From positions 190,035 through 254,034 of the forward strand of contig JBDVOA010000031.1 in the NCBI GenBank assembly GCA_039969355.1: a DNA stretch of 64,000 nt, read 5' to 3'. The DNA is from JL08 sp039969355 (GTDB taxonomy: Bacteria > Pseudomonadota > Alphaproteobacteria > Rhodobacterales > Rhodobacteraceae). The notes beneath the pieces were generated by a model. The model had not been told where the DNA came from. It worked only from the letters and a program-made list of their open reading frames with translations, and searched no databases. Shown one piece after another: positions 45,573 to 54,290 of this stretch. The position numbers were made by a program, and so were the translations under genes. Each line of letters opens with the position of its first letter. Positions within the stretch are counted from its first letter, which is position 1.

Positions 45573-46718
45573 TTAAATATCAAGCGGCCTGATAAAGTTT
45601 GCGAACGCGTACATGCGAATGTTGATGCGTCGTAAGAATTCAAAACTCTTGCCCTGTCCGGTGTAAATCGCGACCGCAGCGTGCCCACCAGCTGGGAAAG
45701 TATATCCATCCGGGACGTCAACCTTGATCTGAACGGCGATATGTCCTGGTAATTTGGGCAACAGAAAATTGGGCACTCTGCCGGATGGCAAATACTGTCC
45801 CTGCCCGGTCGCCCACCAGATTGCTTCAACTTCGCCGTTCAGGATCTCTCCGGGGTAGAGGTCGAGTGCGATTTCAACCGGCTGGCCGGGTTTTACAAAC
45901 TTCAGGTTCTGCTGGCGAAAGCTGCCCAGAATGTATGGTTTGTCTTCCGTGACGAATGCCGCTATCGCCCCCAACCGCACATCACCTACAACAAGGCCCG
46001 GCCGAGCCTGCTGTGACACGATCATACCGTCTTCTGGTGCATAGATCGTTGTGTTATCCAAAAAATATTGCGCCTCATCCAACTGCGCCTGCGCCTGGAT
46101 GACGCCTGTATTCACGCCATTGATGTTGGATTCATATGCTAAATTCGCCTTTGCTAGCCCTGCATCGGCTTGCCTGACCGCGGCCTCGTCTTCTTCAACT
46201 TGCTCGTTCCAGCGGTCCAATTCGTCCTGACGCGCGCCCCCTTGCGGAACCAGTTTTTCATAGCGTGCTTGCTGCGTTTGCGCATAGTGCAATTGTGCGG
46301 TGGCCCGCTCAACAGCCTCGGTTGCCGCGATCACATCCTGTTCCAGGATTTTGACGTTCTGTTGGGCAGCCACCAACTGCGCCTGCGCCGCATTGCGGGC
46401 AAGTGCATAAATGGTGTCGTCAAACCGATACAGTGGATCGCCCTTCTTTACCGATTGATTTGGTGTCACCAGAACCTCGGTCAATATCGTTGGTTGCGTC
46501 AGCTTTGGGATGATCTGAATGGTCGAACGCACCACGTGGCTGTCGATTGTGTAAGGTTGAAAAAACCGCAGAGCCACGAGAAAGATCAGTAGCAGATGCG
46601 CGCCTACCCAGAACGACACAATACCCCAGACAATGCTGAATTTCAGCAGCTTTGCCTTGAAGAATACAAACCAGACAAAGATCAGGTAAAAGAATGTAAT
46701 ACCGAGCGCTATACCCAT
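45573..46718 (-). CDS. HlyD-family membrane fusion protein (YiaV/YibH-like)
   Basis: A 381-residue periplasmic adaptor. Two membrane helices at the N-terminus (about 5-20 and 27-48) precede the lipoyl-type beta domain (VRSTIQIIPKLTQPTILTEV, VKKGDPLYRFDD), a coiled-coil hairpin (AQAQLVAAQQNVKILEQDVI to about 215) and barrel segments with DGMIVSQQARPGLVVGD. The double-helix N-terminus and the neighbouring DUF3302 gene match the YiaV/YiaW-type pair. No RND, MFS or ABC pump gene accompanies it in this cluster. Confidence 0.9.
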   Translation of the reverse strand: MGIALGITFFYLIFVWFVFFKAKLLKFSIVWGIVSFWVGAHLLLIFLVALRFFQPYTIDSHVVRSTIQIIPKLTQPTILTEVLVTPNQSVKKGDPLYRFDDTIYALARNAAQAQLVAAQQNVKILEQDVIAATEAVERATAQLHYAQTQQARYEKLVPQGGARQDELDRWNEQVEEDEAAVRQADAGLAKANLAYESNINGVNTGVIQAQAQLDEAQYFLDNTTIYAPEDGMIVSQQARPGLVVGDVRLGAIAAFVTEDKPYILGSFRQQNLKFVKPGQPVEIALDLYPGEILNGEVEAIWWATGQGQYLPSGRVPNFLLPKLPGHIAVQIKVDVPDGYTFPAGGHAAVAIYTGQGKSFEFLRRINIRMYAFANFIRPLDI

Positions 46719-46739
46719 TTCAGATGCATTCTTTGTTGG

Positions 46740-47129
46740 TTAGGTTTTTTGAGTTTGATCGGATGGTGACTCCGGCGCGTCACCGTCCTTGTATTCGTCG
46801 ACAACCTTACCGCCTAGACGCTCTATCTCTTTGCGAACAGCATCTTTCTCGGCCTTTGGGAAACGTCGGATGTCAATTGTAGCTGAATCGTGAAAGGCCC
46901 ACATAAAGGCGTGAACCCACGGCACAACGGCCAAGAACCCCATCCATCCCATGATATTGACAGCTTCGGCATGTGGGTGATTGCGTTTGAGCGCAATCTT
47001 GCCCGGCAACCCCATCAAAAACAGAACCAATCCCATGACAGCTGCCAGCAACAGAACAATTGCCGCAAATGTCATATAGTCGTAATTGTCTAGCGGTCGT
47101 CCAAGCAGCCCCACTGGCACCTCCCCCAA
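46740..47129 (-). CDS. DUF3302 inner membrane protein (YiaW-like)
   Basis: A 129-residue protein with two membrane helices (YMTFAAIVLLLAAVMGLVLFL and GWMGFLAVVPWVHAFMWAF) and a charged C-terminal tail ending in an ERLGGKVVDEY region. It begins the operon upstream of the HlyD-type adaptor, 21 bp apart. DUF3302 proteins are usually found beside HlyD-like adaptors and may replace or support the inner membrane component of the exporter, but their function is not established. Confidence 0.85.
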   Translation of the reverse strand: MGEVPVGLLGRPLDNYDYMTFAAIVLLLAAVMGLVLFLMGLPGKIALKRNHPHAEAVNIMGWMGFLAVVPWVHAFMWAFHDSATIDIRRFPKAEKDAVRKEIERLGGKVVDEYKDGDAPESPSDQTQKT

Positions 47130-47324
47130 AACACTTTTCTCAGTCCGCTATTTCTTGCGTCTCGAAATCCTTGCGGGCGACCCGGAGCAGATCAGGTCAA
47201 TTTACGCAAAAGAGTCTTCAATTCGGGGCGCGCTAGCAAATAACGTTTTTTAGTTGTCTTGAGATCATATTGTCAGCCGCTGCACGCAGTGACAAGCGGC
47301 AACATTGCCGACCCCGACATGATC

Positions 47325-47594
47325 CTATTTCAGCTTCTTCAGGCAGTTTCCTGCGGCTTCGCCCGCCTCACGGCCTTCGAGCAGGCTGACTTTTCCTTCA
47401 TTCATCAGCTTTTCAACCTCCTTGGTCACAATACCGCGCCCTGTCGCCTCTGTTGGATTCTGGGCCAGCGCCGCAGCATAGATCTGCTGTCCAATTGGCG
47501 ACAATTTCGCCTTGCAGGCATCCGCAGCTTTAACGTCCGCAGATGCCATGGACGAAAGAAAAACAAAAATAAGAGCCGTCGCAGCGGTGCACAT
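47325..47594 (-). CDS. Small periplasmic protein of unknown function
   Basis: ATG 47594 has an excellent AGGAGG site 5 bases upstream, better than the longer starts at 47624 or 47639. The 89-residue product has a signal peptide (CTAATALIFVFLSSMASA) and a mature domain with two cysteines (ADACKAKLSP and AGNCLKKLK) near its ends, likely disulfide-linked. It sits between the export cluster and the histidine kinase gene, on the same strand as the latter, and may be a target or part of that two-component system's regulon. Confidence 0.75.
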   Translation of the reverse strand: MCTAATALIFVFLSSMASADVKAADACKAKLSPIGQQIYAAALAQNPTEATGRGIVTKEVEKLMNEGKVSLLEGREAGEAAGNCLKKLK

Positions 47595-47654
47595 ATGAAC
47601 CTCCTGACACTTTTTTTGGGACATATTTTTGTCCTCCACTAAGGCGGCATTCTA

Positions 47655-49025
47655 TCAAACTGACGACGGTGCGTCGATGCGATCAAAGCAAACGTTTACT
47701 TTCAAACCCGGCTTGGCGGAGGTCAACGTAAGGTCTGCGTCATGAAATTCGGCGATGGCCGCAACGAGACTAAGCCCCAGTCCGCTACCCGGAGTGGTTC
47801 GGCTGGCCTCCAGTCGGTAGAGACGCCGCAATACATTCTGGCGTTCTTCCTCAGGGATACCGGCCCCGCGATCCTCAACAGACAGCGTTGCAGTTTTGGT
47901 CGTCGTCGTGATGTTGACGCAAATCTCGATGCCGGGCTCTGTGTGTCGCAGCGCGTTTTCGATCAGGTTTGCCAGTAGTTGCCCCAAGAGTGTCGCATCC
48001 CCTTTGACCCAAACCGGTTCTTCTGGCGCATTCACAACCAACTGCCGCGCGTCTTCCTCCGCTACGGGCGCGTATATTTCAGCAAAGGTAGACGCCAGCG
48101 CACCAAGGTCCAGTGGCGCAAGGTCAAGATTGGAAGTCCCGCCCTCGACCTGAGCGATCTGCAGCAGGGACTGAAATGTCTTGACGATACTCTCTGTTTC
48201 CGCGCTGGCCTGATCAGCCAGTTCGATTGCTTGTTCAGGCAGATCCTTTGCCTCGCGAATCTGCGCTAAGAGCACAGCAACCCGTTGGATCGGGCTTTTT
48301 AGATCATGCGCAATATCTGTCGAGATTTGAGTCAGCGCGGCAGTCGACTTTTGCTGCACCCGCGCCATTCGGTTCACACTGGTTCCAATGCGACCCAGGT
48401 CCCCGTTCAAATCATCAGGCATTTGGACCCTTGCGCTCAAGTCGCCCTGCGTCAGGCTGCTCAGCGTTTGTTCGATGGCAACGAGATGGGTCGAGGCACG
48501 TCGGGCAAGCAGGAACCCGATACCAATGGCAATCAGGCAAGTCGGCAACAGACTAAATAGAAATACCCGCGTGAATATCCGCCGCAGATTCTCGAGCGGC
48601 TCAGCTGTCAGGGCAACAGTAAGCAATCCGTTGTTGATGACTTCTGTGAGAGAAATATATTTACCACTTAGCGCAAGTGCGCGATCACCAAGCGCTATGG
48701 CCCGGTACCCCTCGGCCTCCTGAACAATCGCCGCATTTCCCGCAATCCGCCCAGACGGCAAAAGATAGCTCAACAACCGCCTCTCCGGATCTGTTTCTTC
48801 GGCCTGTGCCGTCACCAGTGCTGCCAATGCGGCTGACGTAGGTGCCGCGCGAAATCCGGCCATGTCCTGCAATAGACTGACGCGGATTTCCTGTTCCTGC
48901 GCATCCCGGACAACCAGATAGGTCGCACTGAGACTTATGAAACTGACAACGACAAACAGCAACGCCAGCCAAATTGATAGGCGCATGGGTGAGGATGACC
49001 ATAACCCGGGTGATTTGGCAGCCAC
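47655..49025 (-). CDS. Sensor histidine kinase
   Basis: Starting at GTG 49025, just after the response regulator stop, the protein has 456 residues. Transmembrane helices lie near 15-38 and 152-174 and enclose a periplasmic sensor of about 110 residues. A HAMP linker follows, then the HisKA H-box STDIAHDLKSP with H240, the N-box LIENALRH and G-boxes VEDRGAGIPEEE and GSGLGLSLVAAI. ATG 48986 is an alternative start. With the coupled OmpR-type regulator it forms a two-component system divergent from an HtrA protease gene, suggesting envelope-stress sensing. The signal is unknown. Confidence 0.9.
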   Translation of the reverse strand: MAAKSPGLWSSSPMRLSIWLALLFVVVSFISLSATYLVVRDAQEQEIRVSLLQDMAGFRAAPTSAALAALVTAQAEETDPERRLLSYLLPSGRIAGNAAIVQEAEGYRAIALGDRALALSGKYISLTEVINNGLLTVALTAEPLENLRRIFTRVFLFSLLPTCLIAIGIGFLLARRASTHLVAIEQTLSSLTQGDLSARVQMPDDLNGDLGRIGTSVNRMARVQQKSTAALTQISTDIAHDLKSPIQRVAVLLAQIREAKDLPEQAIELADQASAETESIVKTFQSLLQIAQVEGGTSNLDLAPLDLGALASTFAEIYAPVAEEDARQLVVNAPEEPVWVKGDATLLGQLLANLIENALRHTEPGIEICVNITTTTKTATLSVEDRGAGIPEEERQNVLRRLYRLEASRTTPGSGLGLSLVAAIAEFHDADLTLTSAKPGLKVNVCFDRIDAPSSV

Positions 49026-49026
49026 T

Positions 49027-49698
49027 TCAGTCTGCAATGCGATACCCCGCCCCACGTACAGTTTCGATCAGGTGATGATCAAAGGGCTTGTCGACTTTTG
49101 AACGCAACCGCGACACATGGGTTTCAACAACGTTAGTCTGAGGATCAAATTTGATGTCCCACAGCGCTTCAAGCAACATTGTGCGGGTTTGCACCCGTCC
49201 CTTTCGGCGCAGCAAATGTTCAAGTAGCGCAAATTCTCGTGGCAGAAGATCAACTTCTACGTCGCCACGCAGGACTTTTCGCCTGACAAGGTCCATCTTC
49301 AGATCCCGCGCCTGCAGCAGTGTCTCCTGCTCGGTGAGGCTGGGTCTGCGCGCGAGCGCAGCCACCCGCGCGGCAAGTTCGCCAAACGCAAATGGTTTGA
49401 CCAGATAGTCATCGGCCCCGGCATTCAGTCCTTCTATCCTGTCCCCGACTCCACTAAGGGCCGTCAGCATCAGAACTGGTGTCGTGTCCTTGGCGCCGCG
49501 CAACGTCTTGAGCAATGCCAGCCCGTCTAGATGTGGCAGCATCCGATCAACAATCAGGATGTCATACTCTGTTGTCGTTGCCTGAATAAGACCGTCCTTA
49601 CCATCCGCAACCAAATCAACGCTGTGACCTTCTTCGCGCAAACCGGATGCAATATAAGGGCCCGTCGTGGCATCGTCTTCAACAATTAAGATTTTCAC
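49027..49698 (-). CDS. OmpR-family response regulator
   Basis: Starting at GTG 49698 (CGGA 7 bases upstream) the protein has 223 residues. The receiver domain opens KILIVEDD, with phospho-acceptor D51 in LIVDRMLPHLDG and the conserved lysine in VKPFAFGEL. The C-terminal winged helix (LLPREFALLEHLLRRKGRVQ to VSRLRSKVDKPF) binds DNA. The longer frame to 49797 would overlap the promoter of the divergent protease gene and is rejected. The kinase gene overlaps its 3' end. Target operators were not recognised in the 150 bp upstream. Confidence 0.92.
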   Translation of the reverse strand: MKILIVEDDATTGPYIASGLREEGHSVDLVADGKDGLIQATTTEYDILIVDRMLPHLDGLALLKTLRGAKDTTPVLMLTALSGVGDRIEGLNAGADDYLVKPFAFGELAARVAALARRPSLTEQETLLQARDLKMDLVRRKVLRGDVEVDLLPREFALLEHLLRRKGRVQTRTMLLEALWDIKFDPQTNVVETHVSRLRSKVDKPFDHHLIETVRGAGYRIAD

Positions 49699-49848
49699 AT
49701 CGCGTTCCGACTGGTTTTTGGGATTTGCAGCGAAGCTAACAATATCAACGGCATTTGGCACATTACATATTTGTATAGTTCCTGTCAGGACATTCAAATT
49801 TCCACGCTCTACCTGACATTCACAACCCGTAACACAAGGAGAGAAAAA

Positions 49849-50955
49849 ATGTCGATTGAGTTCCTGAAGAGCAAGCCCACCGCGTTGTCCGTTGCATTGG
49901 CGTCCGCAACAGCACTAACCCTGTCTTCGACAAGCGCCAGCGCGGTTCCCGCAGGCGGATATGCAGATCTGGTGGATTCTTTGCTGCCGGCGGTGGTTTA
50001 TATTGAGGTCGAAGCCAAAGTCACACCAGCGTCGGCCGAGGACAACATGCCCGAAGGCGAGCTGTTTGAACAATTCAAGAAGCGTTTTGGCGATAAGATG
50101 CCAAACTCAAAAGAGTTTCCAAGAAATGGTTCCGGATCCGGCTTCATCATATCTGATGAAGGTCTGATCGTCACCAACAACCATGTGATCAACGACGCAC
50201 TTAACGTGACGGTCACATTTGCAGATGGTACAACAACTGATGCCGTTGTCGTGGGCTCTGACCCGCTGACGGACATCGCTTTGCTTCAGGTCGAAACCGA
50301 CGAACCCCTGTCTACTGTGGAATTCGGTTCTTCTGAAGAGTTGCGCGTAGGCGAAGAAGTGATCGCAATGGGTAGCCCATTTGGTCTCTCCGGCACGGTT
50401 ACGTCCGGCATCGTTTCTGCGACTTCGCGCAACATTAATGCTGGCCCTTTTGACGACTACATCCAGACCGATGCCTCGATTAACCGGGGCAACTCTGGTG
50501 GGCCCTTGTTTAACGCAGACGGCGATGTCGTCGGTGTAAATACCGCGATCTTTTCACCTGGTGGCGGTTCTGTTGGAATCGGCTTTGCAGTTCCCTCAGA
50601 CCTCGTTCAGGAAATCGTGGCCGACCTGCAGGATGACGGCAAGATCGACCGTGGCTGGTTGGGTGTGCAAATCAAGCCGATGACTGAAGAGGCGGCAAAT
50701 GTTCTTGGATATGAAGAAGGTACAGGCGTCGTCATCGAAAGTGTCATCGACGACAGCCCCGCGAAGGCAGCCGGGTTGAAAGCAGGTGACGTGGTGTTGA
50801 GCTTTGACGGGACAGACGTCAAGGAACTGCGCGACCTTACCAAGGCCGTGGCCCAGAACGATCCTGATACAAACGCTGAAATTTCAGTATTGAGAAAAGG
50901 TGAGAATATAACCCTCAGCGTGACACTTGCAAATCGCGCGGGTCAGGATGCGTAA
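49849..50955 (+). CDS. Periplasmic HtrA-family serine protease (DegP/DegQ/DegS-like, one PDZ)
   Basis: From ATG 49849 (AAGGAG upstream) the protein has 368 residues. It has a signal peptide (ALSVALASATALTLSSTSASA), a trypsin-like domain with catalytic H112 (VTNNHVI), D142 (PLTDIALL) and S216 (NRGNSGGPL), and one PDZ domain from about 260. The single PDZ resembles DegS-like or truncated DegQ proteins, but the cleavable signal suggests a soluble periplasmic enzyme. Divergent transcription from the two-component genes suggests regulation by them, as in several envelope-stress circuits. Confidence 0.92.
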   Translation: MSIEFLKSKPTALSVALASATALTLSSTSASAVPAGGYADLVDSLLPAVVYIEVEAKVTPASAEDNMPEGELFEQFKKRFGDKMPNSKEFPRNGSGSGFIISDEGLIVTNNHVINDALNVTVTFADGTTTDAVVVGSDPLTDIALLQVETDEPLSTVEFGSSEELRVGEEVIAMGSPFGLSGTVTSGIVSATSRNINAGPFDDYIQTDASINRGNSGGPLFNADGDVVGVNTAIFSPGGGSVGIGFAVPSDLVQEIVADLQDDGKIDRGWLGVQIKPMTEEAANVLGYEEGTGVVIESVIDDSPAKAAGLKAGDVVLSFDGTDVKELRDLTKAVAQNDPDTNAEISVLRKGENITLSVTLANRAGQDA

Positions 50956-51667
50956 CAGGACAAAACAAAAGCAATGTCCCAGTAACGTGTAATCTTTTAT
51001 GAGTAAGAAGCCGGCGCTAGCCCTAGCGCCGGAGACATGGTCGGTTTGCCCGCCGGCCATGTCAATTTTCATTCGGGATACCTGTCAAAATTCCCGGTTA
51101 AGAACGGAACTTTAGATAAAATACGTATGCTCGCCAGACCCGGGTATGCCCGGATAAGGGCGGTTCGTCGGTCTGACATCTACCAGATTTTCCGATGTAT
51201 CATCTCGGCATAGGCACAATATTCAATAACATCGCTAATGGCCTGACGTAGGCTCCCGTTCCAGTTTCGCGCTGAAACCCGGGAAAGTGCCAAAGCAGAT
51301 TATCTAGAACAACCACCGTTCATCTATCAACTCCCGCTTTGCATCTGCATCAGATTGGCCCTGTGCAAAAACAGCACCACCTGCAGCTGAAGTGGTCAGC
51401 CAAACCAACATAGCAATACACTTCGCCGTCACCCTAAGCTCATGCAATTTAATGGCAATACCAATATTGGCGGGTTTACCTAGACTTTAAATGCCACTCA
51501 ATACTTTCGTGTGTCCCGCCAATTTGATGTGCCAATAAACATCGCGTCGCCAAGGGATGGCCTTAAGCCCTGATTATTCGATGATGCAACTTTGGGCACC
51601 TAGAGTGCACCCCGTGACTGTCAATGATACCTGCAAATTCTGGCCCCAGCGCACTATGAATCTCAGA
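50956..51667. other. Non-coding region downstream of the HtrA gene
   Basis: About 710 bp without a supported gene. It contains the near-perfect hairpin at 51011-51032. The remainder has short frames only. The plus-strand frame 51557-52075 runs over a decayed minus-strand remnant and the end of a dehydrogenase gene, has poor composition and is not accepted. Confidence 0.5.
51011..51032 (+). terminator. Strong 10-bp hairpin after the HtrA gene
   Basis: CCGGCGCTAG and CTAGCGCCGG form a perfect 10-bp stem with a 2-nt loop, 56 bp past the protease stop. There is no U-run after it (AGACATGG follows), so it may be a transcript-stabilising stem, a rho-dependent site or a REP-like unit. No second copy was noticed. 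Confidence 0.45.
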
Positions 51668-51925
51668 TCACCTGTTCAAGGGTTCATTCGCCCTGACTTC
51701 ATAGCGATCACCGTGTGCATGAATATAATGGATTGCCGACACCGGACCTGCGCCCTAGGGGGGCGCAAAAAAACTGCGAACCGGCTCTCCATCCCTGCCA
51801 AAGAATGTGAGAGTTCAAGTCCTTGGCCAACAGCCTGCCCGGCATCGAAGACCAAGGGGTCCTTACCGATCTCAAAGTGGTGCCGCAAGTCGTTTTTCAG
51901 CGCGATCCAGGCTGTGATATTTGCC
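51668..51925 (-). pseudogene. Decayed gene remnant downstream of the Gfo/Idh pair
   Basis: Immediately past the dehydrogenase stop, one minus-strand frame reads protein-like sequence (NITAWIALKNDLRHHFEIGK, then FDAGQAVGQGLELSHSLAGM) without a start codon, after an in-frame TGA. Past poly-T and poly-C runs (51750-51775) it becomes nonsense, while the neighbouring frame reads GAGPVSAIHYIHAHGDRYEV and ends at TGA 51668. The two pieces look like one ancestral gene with a frameshift and a lost 5' part. I do not recognise the family. Position suggests a further carbohydrate-catabolism gene. Confidence 0.45.
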
Positions 51926-52945
51926 TTAGCTCAAAGCCCCCAATCGGACTGCTTGTGCCTGAGCCTTCAACGCGAGTTCCATGACCTTGAAACAGTGCGC
52001 CTGTGTCATTGCGGTTTCAGTCCGGTTGTTTACATCGTTGATAAGGCGTTCAAAATATGGCAACGGGGCATTTGATCCGTCGATATGTTCGCAACGATCG
52101 CCGTTGACAAGAATAACATGATCAGCGCCTTCACGCCCGGCAACGTCAACATATTTGCGCAGTTCGATGTAACCCTTGGTACCTAGTATCATCAGCCGCC
52201 CATCGCCCCAGGTCGGAAGTCCATCAGGTGTGAACCAATCAACCCGGACATACCCCTGACCCTTGTCGGATCGCAGCAGGATTTCGCCGAAATCCTGCAG
52301 ACCGGCATCATTTGGATTGGCAAAATTTCCCACACTGGCGGAGACAATATCGGCATCGGTCGAGCCGGTAAAAAACAGGAACTGATCCAATTGATGCGAG
52401 CCGATATCGGTCAGAATGCCACCGTAAGAAGCCTCATCAAAGAACCAGTCTGGCCGTGTGGGCCGGTTTAACCGATGTGGGCCCAGACCCACGGTCTGAA
52501 CCACATCGCCGATCTCCCCCTCGGCAATAAGTTCGGCCGCGCGCGTTACCGCAGGCACTTCAAATCGTTCGGAAAAGTTGATGGACCAGATTCGCCCGGT
52601 TTCGGCAACGCAAGCCTTGATGGCATCCAGCTGGGCACCCGCCGTACAACCCGGCTTGTCGGTCATCACATCCTTGCCCGCGCGCATCGCCTCGATAGCA
52701 CGATCCGCACGCCTCACGGGAACATCCGCGATCAGGATCATGTCGATCTCGGGGTCATCCAAAAGGGTGTTCCTGTCAGAAACACGCGGTACATCGGGAA
52801 AGCGTTTGAGAAACCCGTCTGCCAGTTCCGGCTCGCCCTCGGTCCACCACCCTTTGCAAGTGCACCCATGGCTCTGCAACTTTTTCAACTGGCCAAAAAT
52901 ATGTCTGTGATCGATGCCAATCACACCCAACTTGAGTGGTTTCAT
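51926..52945 (-). CDS. Gfo/Idh/MocA family oxidoreductase
   Basis: A 339-residue NAD(P)-dependent dehydrogenase. The N-terminal Rossmann segment is KLGVIGIDHRHIFGQ and the strand-end motif VMTDKPGCTAGAQLD supplies the conserved Lys-Pro. The C-terminal domain contains GGILTDIGSHQLDQFLFF, the catalytic-domain signature. It overlaps the upstream paralogue by 4 bp. Family members oxidise sugars, inositols or sugar acids, and with uxuA nearby a uronate or related sugar is plausible. The pair is intact although neighbouring operon members are degraded. Confidence 0.88.
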   Translation of the reverse strand: MKPLKLGVIGIDHRHIFGQLKKLQSHGCTCKGWWTEGEPELADGFLKRFPDVPRVSDRNTLLDDPEIDMILIADVPVRRADRAIEAMRAGKDVMTDKPGCTAGAQLDAIKACVAETGRIWSINFSERFEVPAVTRAAELIAEGEIGDVVQTVGLGPHRLNRPTRPDWFFDEASYGGILTDIGSHQLDQFLFFTGSTDADIVSASVGNFANPNDAGLQDFGEILLRSDKGQGYVRVDWFTPDGLPTWGDGRLMILGTKGYIELRKYVDVAGREGADHVILVNGDRCEHIDGSNAPLPYFERLINDVNNRTETAMTQAHCFKVMELALKAQAQAVRLGALS

Positions 52946-53994
52946 GAGATTGCCCCGTTGTTGAGTGTGATGCGACGCCCCTCGTGTGACGACATCTCGA
53001 TCGCGGATATGAGGTTGTGAACCGCCATCGCCTGTGCACCGGTAACACGTGGCGCACGACCGGCCTGCAGGCTCTGCGCAAAATCCGCGATCAAAGATTT
53101 ATGCCAGTCAAACGGAAACGCCATCGGGTCGGCCCCACCGCCGGTATTGGCCTCTTCACCAGTGGTTTCGACCCGACCGTCACGCCAATGAATCGTCAGA
53201 ACCCCGGATTTCAGTCGCGCGGATCCGTTGTCACATTCAAATGTCAGGCTTTCGGTATCGCCGGGAAAGCTGGCGGTGCTGGCAAAGATTGATCCTACTG
53301 CCCCGCTCTCAAACGTCACGGCGCCAGAGGCAAAATCTTCCGCCTCCATCCGGTGCAATGGCGTTGTTTCACACATGGCCTGCACTGATGTCACCGGGCC
53401 GGTGAGGGACAGCATCAGGTCCAACGTGTGGATCGCCTGACTTATCAGAACACCGCCACCATCGCGGGCGTATGAACCGCGCCCCGGGTCATCATAGTAA
53501 TCTTGATCGCGCCACCAAGGCACATCCGCGCGCACCAATCTGATCGTCCCCAGGTCGCCGCAATTTAGCTTAATGGCAAGCGCCTCAGAGGCAGCCCTGA
53601 ACCGATGCTGAAAAACCACGCCCAGCGACACACCTGCCTTGGCACATAAATCCACGATGTTCTGCGCGGCTTGCGTGGTACGTTCCAGCGGTTTTTCCGA
53701 CAACACGTGTTTACCGTGACCCGCAAATAGTGACACAAGATCGGTGCGGGCATTGGGTGGGGTTATCAGCAATACCGCATCAATCGACGGATCGCTTGCC
53801 AGCGCCGCCGGATCATGCGCTCGCGGAAAATTGTAAGTTTCGCAAAAGGCGCGCAGCGAAGTATCTGAGCGCGCATAAACGCCCCGCACATCGATCAGGT
53901 CGCCCAATGCCTTCAACGCCAAAGCGTGCGGCTTTGCGGCCATGCCAACACCCACCACGGCCAAGCCGACGCGGTTTTTCATTGGCTCACTCAA
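52942..53994 (-). CDS. Gfo/Idh/MocA family oxidoreductase
   Basis: A 350-residue paralogue of the downstream gene. It has Rossmann motif AVVGVGMAAKPHALAL, the EKPLERTTQAAQ segment, and DGGGVLISQAIHTLDLMLSL carrying the conserved His. Its ATG overlaps the end of the remnant ORF at 53991, and the 3' end overlaps the next gene by 4 bp. Pairs of such dehydrogenases are common in ABC-type sugar operons of Rhodobacterales. The matching transporter here survives only as fragments. Confidence 0.88.
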   Translation of the reverse strand: MSEPMKNRVGLAVVGVGMAAKPHALALKALGDLIDVRGVYARSDTSLRAFCETYNFPRAHDPAALASDPSIDAVLLITPPNARTDLVSLFAGHGKHVLSEKPLERTTQAAQNIVDLCAKAGVSLGVVFQHRFRAASEALAIKLNCGDLGTIRLVRADVPWWRDQDYYDDPGRGSYARDGGGVLISQAIHTLDLMLSLTGPVTSVQAMCETTPLHRMEAEDFASGAVTFESGAVGSIFASTASFPGDTESLTFECDNGSARLKSGVLTIHWRDGRVETTGEEANTGGGADPMAFPFDWHKSLIADFAQSLQAGRAPRVTGAQAMAVHNLISAIEMSSHEGRRITLNNGAIS

Positions 53995-54290
53995 GACGTA
54001 ATCCGTTCCGTGATCACTTGCCCCTCCTCATTAAACAGATACTTCGCCTCTCGTTCAAAATTCAGCAAGAGGATTTGCCCCTTAGCGACAGGTAGTTGGC
54101 CCGGTTGCGCAGGGAAGACGTCCACTGATGCGAGGGGTGAACCGGGGTCCGCAAAATCCAGCAAATCGTCGAACGAGACTCTCTCTGAGTGCGAGGCCAG
54201 AATATCACTAGCGTCATCCCGAATGGTTTCGATCTTCGCACGGCGCCGAAAACCTTTGTTTTTTAATGTAACGCCAGGCAATCCAGAAAA
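53991..54290 (-). pseudogene. C-terminal remnant, possibly of a sugar ABC ATPase
   Basis: An open frame without a plausible start (only TTG 54311) runs into the dehydrogenase gene with a 4-bp ATGA overlap, as an intact operon gene would. Its end reads PVAKGQILLLNFEREAKYLF and NEEGQVI, which resembles the last strands of MalK/UgpC-type ATPase regulatory domains. The earlier part (IRDDASDILASHSERVSFDD) is not recognised. Upstream it merges into the binding-protein remnant, so several kilobases including the permeases may have been lost. Family assignment is tentative. Confidence 0.4.

Noticed and set aside
51557..52075. 172-codon plus-strand ORF
   Set aside because: It lies opposite a gene remnant and the end of a clear dehydrogenase gene. 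Its composition is Cys/Ser rich and it has no start signal.
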